Shown piece after piece: positions 15,081-19,454 of a stretch of DNA of 19,454 nt. Positions within the stretch are counted from its first letter, which is position 1, and every line of letters begins with the position of its first letter. The notes beneath the pieces are model-generated. The model was not told where the DNA came from. It was given only the letters and a program-made list of their open reading frames with translations, and did not search any database. The DNA is taken from the NCBI GenBank assembly GCA_050954505.1, contig JBPBPY010000231.1, positions 1 to 19,454 of the forward strand. The letters run 5' to 3'. The DNA is from JAQGMO01 sp050954505. Its GTDB lineage: Bacteria; Pseudomonadota; Gammaproteobacteria; Burkholderiales; Burkholderiaceae_D. The position numbers and the translations under genes are program-made.

Positions 15081-17136
15081 AACCCGGTTCCTGCGTTCAA
15101 GCAGATTTGCTGCCGGCTCTTCATCGGGGCCAAGTGCTTCCACTGCGCCACGCAAGCCCCTGCACAGTGCAGACGCTGCCGCTGTCAAGCTGCTTGAAAC
15201 GTTGTTCGACAAAGGCGATTTCACCACTCTGGACAAGGAAATCCGCAAAACGGGCAGCAATGCAGGCCGGCGGGGCGAGCATGCCACAGTGATCCTGTCC
15301 GCCTTCTTCGATCACATCAAACACGTTAAGCCGTTTCCAGATGCGGTGTTGTTGACCATGATCGATCGGCCGGATTTCAAGCCATGCCGCAATGAGGTCC
15401 TGGATTTCCTGATCAAGACCAGGCAGGATTACGACTTGATCCACAGCCTGCTGAAAAAAGACGTCACCTTCAGCAAGATCAAGGAAATTCCAGCTGACGA
15501 TGCGGTACTGCGGTTGCTCAAGGGCGCGCGCAGGAAAAAATCACTGTTTGCCGGCAAGACCAGTCCCGACTCCGCACTCGATGTCTTGTTGAAGAATCTC
15601 GATTTGCGCGGCGCACGCCAGTATCTCGACAGCCATGGTTACGAGTCGAAAGAAATTGCTGTCAATTGGGGCAAGGCAGTGGCGAATGCGCACCATGATG
15701 TATTGCGTGCCTTGCTGATTCTTTGCGACATGGACGGTCATACCACATACCGCAGTGAAGAAAAAATGCGCATCAAGGATCCGCAGATCAATGAGGTTGT
15801 CAAAGGCATTCCCTACACTTCCATCAAGCGACGCAATATCAACCTGAATGGTGAAGCTTCTTTTGAAGCTGCGCAGGAACAAATCTGGTGCCGGCACATT
15901 GCCACCGATGCGCTCGTCAAGATGGTAAAGACCGGAAGCCCGGATTTCATCGTCCCGCAATATGCCGATAAAAACGCCTTGGCAAAGAATATCGACCATG
16001 CGAATGAAGAAAAATTCCAGGCGATCCACAACCCGGCACGCAATCAACATTTCGTCGGCGTCCATGGATTCGGCGAATTTCTCGCTGCGCAGTTTCACGA
16101 AATCCAGTATTCGCAGAAAAAAAAGCGCTTTTTCATGGTTTGCACCGATGAGCATGTGATGTGGATGGTGCTGAAGGAGAAACAGCGGCAGCGGAAAAAA
16201 TCCTTCGTCGTGCAGTTTGGCGATCCCAACCTGACCGCTACCTGGGCACGCAGCCGGCATTCCCTGCCTGTCTCGTTCAAGCTGGACCGTTTCACCGATT
16301 ATTTGAAGGCGCCATCGTATCTGGTGAACAATCTGTTGGGCGCACTTGCGATTCGACCGTTTGGCGCTGGCCCGCCGCAGCCTTCGCAGGACACCAAGGA
16401 TTTTGGTTCGCGGCGCTTTCTCTCGGTGAGCTTGCGTCCGGAAGACTACACGCCCTCTCTGGTGGTGAGTTTTTTTACCGGCGGCCATGCGGCCGATGCG
16501 TGCCATGCCAATCTCGAAACCTATCTGCAGACGCTTGGACAGGCAGACATCGACATGATCGGCGAAAGCATGACGAGCAGTGCCGGCATTTTTGTCGCCC
16601 CACTTGCCAAAGGCAACCGGGGACTGTATCGGGCTTTGCTGGGCTTGCTCGCCTACCTGTCGCCGCACCACGCCTGCGGCATCTTGAAACCAGCGGGCGA
16701 CGATGTCGATTTCGCACTACGGCGCCTTGTCGCAGCCGATGCCTTGCAAACGGTAAGGCGGTTTGCCACCTTGCTGGATTGCCTCGAGCCGCAATACCGC
16801 AAGCAGGTGGCCCGGCCCATGGATGCCAATGACGACTCGGCATTCGTCTTCGCAGTGGACCGTCGGGCAACATCGACACTCCATGCCTTCAAGGCCATTC
16901 TGGAACAAGTACCCGCGCAAGACCGGCGCTTTGTCTTGCTGGGCAATGACGGCGGCGCCCGAGTCCGTGCGGCACTGCGACGGGCTGGCGCGAGCCGCGA
17001 TGGCAAAGGCGTCTGCCAGGCCTATGCAGAATTGCTTGCCCTGGTGCCGCGAGCCGATCGTGAGGGCTTGCTACCCAGGGAAATGTTTGCCCGCTACAAG
17101 CTCGCCGAGCCGCGGGCAGTGGCGGCATCGAGCTGA
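15070..17136 (+). CDS. ShET2/EspL/OspD-family type III effector, probable cysteine protease (copy A)
   Basis: A 688-residue protein of the ShET2 enterotoxin/EspL/OspD family, whose characterised member EspL is a cysteine protease cutting RHIM-containing host proteins. The family core is clear: GIPYTSIKRRNINLNG, then IWCRHIATDALV with Cys274, TDEHVMWMVLKE with His362, and VVQFGDPNLTATWARSRH with Asp385. Spacings of 88 and 23 residues compare with 84 and 22 for EspL Cys47-His131-Asp153. Unlike EspL, about 230 residues of helical, ankyrin-like sequence precede the protease core. The C-terminal 300 residues also look repeat-like (LHAFKAILEQVPAQDRRFVLLG). I use ATG 15070 (MADETRFLRSS), which gives a Ser-rich, secretion-signal-like N-terminus; a TTG at 14983 keeps the frame, and neither has a strong ribosome site. 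A perfect hrp box lies about 170 bp upstream. Confidence 0.88.
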   Translation: MADETRFLRSSRFAAGSSSGPSASTAPRKPLHSADAAAVKLLETLFDKGDFTTLDKEIRKTGSNAGRRGEHATVILSAFFDHIKHVKPFPDAVLLTMIDRPDFKPCRNEVLDFLIKTRQDYDLIHSLLKKDVTFSKIKEIPADDAVLRLLKGARRKKSLFAGKTSPDSALDVLLKNLDLRGARQYLDSHGYESKEIAVNWGKAVANAHHDVLRALLILCDMDGHTTYRSEEKMRIKDPQINEVVKGIPYTSIKRRNINLNGEASFEAAQEQIWCRHIATDALVKMVKTGSPDFIVPQYADKNALAKNIDHANEEKFQAIHNPARNQHFVGVHGFGEFLAAQFHEIQYSQKKKRFFMVCTDEHVMWMVLKEKQRQRKKSFVVQFGDPNLTATWARSRHSLPVSFKLDRFTDYLKAPSYLVNNLLGALAIRPFGAGPPQPSQDTKDFGSRRFLSVSLRPEDYTPSLVVSFFTGGHAADACHANLETYLQTLGQADIDMIGESMTSSAGIFVAPLAKGNRGLYRALLGLLAYLSPHHACGILKPAGDDVDFALRRLVAADALQTVRRFATLLDCLEPQYRKQVARPMDANDDSAFVFAVDRRATSTLHAFKAILEQVPAQDRRFVLLGNDGGARVRAALRRAGASRDGKGVCQAYAELLALVPRADREGLLPREMFARYKLAEPRAVAASS

Positions 17137-17207
17137 GTCGGCTTGGAAAAGGCCGATCGATCAGCATTGTGCAGCGTTTTTTCACTCCTTTTTTACAAGC
17201 GTGAATC

Positions 17208-19211
17208 ATGGTCCATTCAGTACAGCCAGGCAGCAAGGCATCAATGAAGTCGCATTCGGGTGCACACACTGCGGCAAAGCCCGGCTCGCCTGCCGCATCG
17301 ATGCTCAAGTCCCTGTTCGACAAAAACAATCTGGAAGGATTGATCAAGGAGATCGACCGCGTCAGTCACGAGCCTGAGCATGGCAACCCCATCCTTTGGC
17401 GTCTTTTCGATCACTTGCGCCATGCATCGCCATTTCCGCAATCGATTTTCCAACGCCTGACCGACCATCCGGGCTTTGCACCGTCGTTGACACACGCGTT
17501 GAATTTCCTGATCACCACAAACCAGGATGTGGGGCTGATTCACGGCCTGCTGCAAAAAAACATACGCTTTGGCGAGCTTACTGCAGTACCGTCACGCGAT
17601 GATGTGCGCAAGCTGATACTCGGGGCGCGCCGGCGCAAGATACTGTATGCCGGCACGACGCAGGCCAGGACCACGCTCGATGGCTTGCTGCTGAAGCTCG
17701 ATCTCGACGCAGCACGCACCTATCTGGCCAGCCATGACATCAATGGCGATCATATCGCCCGCACCTGGGGCCGGGCGGTTGCCGACCAGCGCCTCGATAT
17801 ATTGCGCGCGTTATTAATGCTTTGCTATGTCGATGGCCGCACGACCTACCGCAGTGAAGAAAAAGGCGGTATCAGCGATTCGCGCATTCTCGACGTGGTG
17901 AAAGGCATTCCCTACACGTCGCCGAAGCGGCGCAATAACAACTTGAACGGCAAGAGCCGATTCAAGACCGGTGAGGGAACCATCTGGTGCAGGCATATCT
18001 CGATTGACATCCTGTACAAATATTTGCGGACGGGTAATCCGCGCTTCATTCCGACCGCGTATGCCGATACCCGTACCATGGCGAAAAGCATTTCCTATTC
18101 GGTCCAGGCGAAAGGCGATGCGCTGGTTGCCACCAAGTCCAGGCTTCACTATGCCGGCTTCCACGCCTTTGGCGATTTCCTGTCGACGCAGTTTGCCGAG
18201 ATCCGGGAATCGCAGGGGAAAACGCGGATGTTCTACATCATGAACACAACCCATGCAATGTGGTTGGTATTGAAAGAAAAGGTGCGTCATCACAAGCGCT
18301 CCTATGTGGCCCATTTTGGTGATCCAAACCTGACCATGACCTGGACGCGCAGCCGGCACACCTATCCCATCTCGTTCAAGCTCGATCGTTTCAGCGATTA
18401 CCTGATGCGTCCTTCGTATCTGATCGGCGGAAAAGCCGGCGCGGTGTCGATCTATCCATTCGACCCGGGCAAGCTCGCTGATCAGGGCATCCCACGGCAA
18501 TTTGGCGACTACAAATTCCTGTCTGCCACGATCAGGCCAGAAGATTACACGGCTGAAATGATCCTCAAGTTTTTTCGCTCCGGCTATGCCGGCTTGGTGA
18601 ATCAGTCGGATGTGAAACATTTCCTTGGCAAACTTGATCGCGAACGTATGCAGTTGATTGCCACCACCCTGATTGACCGGCGGGATCTGTTTTCCATGGC
18701 ACTGGGGCCGAAAGCGGAAAAATTGTTTGCTGCATTCAAGGTGGTGTTTGCTTTTTTTACGCCAGAACAGGTTCTCACGTTATTCAAACCACCCCATCCC
18801 GGGGCAGATTCACCGTTACGTCTTGCCTTGAAACACGATGCCGTTCACGCTATTGCCTGCCTTGCGCAGTTGTTCGAATTCCTGCCACCGGAGCAGCGCA
18901 AACATGTGGCGTTGACACTGAACCGGGAAGGGCGGCCGGACTTGGTCAGGGCGGTGGAGCGTCATGCAGCAAACACCTTATCGGCTTTCAAGGCAGTCCT
19001 GGCAACGGTGCCCGCAACGGACCGGCGCTTCGTGTTGCTGGGGAATGATGGCGGGCGCTCGGCGTGCAAGGCGCTGCGTGCGACGCATGGGCGCAGTGGT
19101 GGGTCGCAGGTCAGGAAACAGTATGCAGCGCTGGTGAAACTGGTGCCGCAGGGGGAGCGGGAAGGGTTGATGACGGAGGAGATGTTTGAGGGGTCTGGGG
19201 TGGGGAGGTGA
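17208..19211 (+). CDS. ShET2/EspL/OspD-family type III effector, probable cysteine protease (copy B)
   Basis: Tandem paralogue of the preceding gene, roughly half identical along its whole length by eye. The core motifs are GIPYTSPKRRNNNLNG, IWCRHISIDILY (Cys261), TTHAMWLVLKEK (His349) and VAHFGDPNLTMTWTRSRH (Asp372). The triad spacing of 88 and 23 is identical to copy A, so both copies should be catalytically competent. The N-terminus is Ser/Ala-rich without a Sec signal. ATG 17208 has only a weak GTGA upstream; an in-frame ATG at 17244 (MKSHSGAH) has AAGG at 5 bp and is a good alternative. The gap to copy A is 71 bp, with T-rich runs but no hrp box, so co-transcription is likely. The last 25 codons are strikingly G-rich and end in a G-quadruplex motif. 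The substrate may differ from EspL's RHIM proteins. Confidence 0.88.
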   Translation: MVHSVQPGSKASMKSHSGAHTAAKPGSPAASMLKSLFDKNNLEGLIKEIDRVSHEPEHGNPILWRLFDHLRHASPFPQSIFQRLTDHPGFAPSLTHALNFLITTNQDVGLIHGLLQKNIRFGELTAVPSRDDVRKLILGARRRKILYAGTTQARTTLDGLLLKLDLDAARTYLASHDINGDHIARTWGRAVADQRLDILRALLMLCYVDGRTTYRSEEKGGISDSRILDVVKGIPYTSPKRRNNNLNGKSRFKTGEGTIWCRHISIDILYKYLRTGNPRFIPTAYADTRTMAKSISYSVQAKGDALVATKSRLHYAGFHAFGDFLSTQFAEIRESQGKTRMFYIMNTTHAMWLVLKEKVRHHKRSYVAHFGDPNLTMTWTRSRHTYPISFKLDRFSDYLMRPSYLIGGKAGAVSIYPFDPGKLADQGIPRQFGDYKFLSATIRPEDYTAEMILKFFRSGYAGLVNQSDVKHFLGKLDRERMQLIATTLIDRRDLFSMALGPKAEKLFAAFKVVFAFFTPEQVLTLFKPPHPGADSPLRLALKHDAVHAIACLAQLFEFLPPEQRKHVALTLNREGRPDLVRAVERHAANTLSAFKAVLATVPATDRRFVLLGNDGGRSACKALRATHGRSGGSQVRKQYAALVKLVPQGEREGLMTEEMFEGSGVGR

Positions 19212-19217
19212 ATGGGG
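19190..19217 (+). other. G-quadruplex motif across the effector stop codon
   Basis: Four GGGG runs at 19190-19193, 19197-19200, 19202-19205 and 19214-19217, with loops of 3, 1 and 8 nt, lie on the coding strand. The TGA stop (19209-19211) is in the third loop. The whole stretch from about 19140 to 19285 is G/T-rich and poor in C on this strand. Confidence 0.7.
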
Positions 19218-19306
19218 TGAGGCTTTTGGGTATGGACGGGTGGGTTGGTAATGTTGGAGTGTGGCTTTGATGCTGTGTTGAGTGATTGACCTGCGGGAAT
19301 CTCCCG

Positions 19307-19405
19307 GCTTTTGCGCTTGCAAGCGCAAAAGCGCTCGCGCCACGCAACGCATGCGTTGCTGAAGTCGTGGCGCTCGCCCCGCGCGGACGCGGGTTCGATT
19401 CCCGC
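19307..19405. repeat. Cluster of perfect inverted repeats with tRNA T-arm-like hairpin
   Basis: Three elements in a row. A 26-bp perfect palindrome lies at 19307-19332 (half-site GCTTTTGCGCTTG). A cruciform lies at 19337-19373, with outer arms GCGCCACG/CGTGGCGC around the perfect palindrome GCAACGCATGCGTTGC. A T-arm-like hairpin lies at 19389-19405 (GCGGG, loop TTCGATT, CCCGC). The arrangement looks like a dispersed intergenic repeat derived from, or mimicking, a tRNA 3' end. No matching 5' acceptor strand or anticodon arm is present, so it is not a tRNA gene. Confidence 0.6.
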
Positions 19406-19424
19406 CGCCGCGACAGACGGTAGC

Positions 19425-19454
19425 AAAAAAAATGCTGCCCGAGGGCAGCATTTT
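19425..19454. terminator. Strong, probably bidirectional intrinsic terminator (at window edge)
   Basis: A perfect 12-bp inverted repeat, AAAATGCTGCCC (19429-19440) and GGGCAGCATTTT (19443-19454), has a 2-nt loop. A-runs on the left become a U-tract on the minus strand, and a T-run begins at the right edge. It can end transcription of the ShET2-like unit and probably of a convergent gene beyond the window. Confidence 0.85.

Noticed and set aside
15541..16671. 376-codon minus-strand open frame opposite ShET2-like copy A
   Set aside because: It is antisense to the conserved catalytic core and shows no domain of its own.
19389..19415. tRNA gene suggested by the T-arm GCGGG TTCGATT CCCGC
   Set aside because: No matching 5' acceptor strand, D-arm or anticodon arm is found in the preceding 100 bases; only a T-arm mimic is present.
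19111..19451. Minus-strand frames containing GGGNRTRVRAGRAP-like peptide
   Set aside because: They are translations of the inverted-repeat/terminator region and look like the spurious peptides often called next to tRNA-like repeats.

Overview
The window looks like chromosomal DNA of a beta-proteobacterium, most plausibly Burkholderiales/Oxalobacteraceae (Herbaspirillum- or Collimonas-like). The reasons are high GC, a bioM-bioN-bioY biotin importer, malate synthase G, and type III secretion (T3S) effector genes preceded by HrpL-type 'hrp box' promoters. The taxon is inferred from gene content only.

Layout. (1) 1-2823, minus strand: an ECF-type biotin uptake operon (bioM, bioN, bioY) that reads, with overlapping stop and start, into an acyl-CoA synthetase-like AMP-ligase cut by the window edge. 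(2) 2946-3025: a 10-bp tandem repeat reaching the stop codon of the next gene. (3) 3024-8123, minus: one 1699-codon gene for a giant proline-rich protein, preceded by a near-consensus hrp box (AGAACC-N15-ACACTCA). It is probably a T3S effector of no family I recognise. (4) 8458-13089: ordinary genes. These are malate synthase G (plus), a nitroreductase (minus), a GntR/FCD regulator (plus) and an MTA/SAH nucleosidase gene broken by an in-frame amber codon (plus). (5) 13157-19211, plus: two transcription units, each with a perfect hrp box (GGAACC-N16-CCACNNA). The first encodes a 513-aa protein whose C-terminus looks like a Fic/Fido domain without the catalytic His. The second encodes two tandem paralogues of the ShET2/EspL/OspD family, each with an apparent Cys-His-Asp triad at EspL-like spacing. 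(6) 19190-19454: a G-quadruplex motif across the last stop codon, a cluster of perfect inverted repeats with a tRNA T-arm-like hairpin, and a strong terminator hairpin at the edge.

How it fits together. The common thread is a set of four probable effectors under HrpL-type sigma-factor control, inserted among housekeeping genes. No secretion apparatus, chaperone, transposase or integrase is visible, so the machinery must be elsewhere. The most notable combination is a plant-pathogen-style HrpL promoter driving homologues of animal-pathogen ShET2/EspL cysteine proteases, next to a pseudo-Fic protein and a giant effector carrying SH3-ligand-like proline motifs. All functional statements are from reading the sequence; no searches were run.
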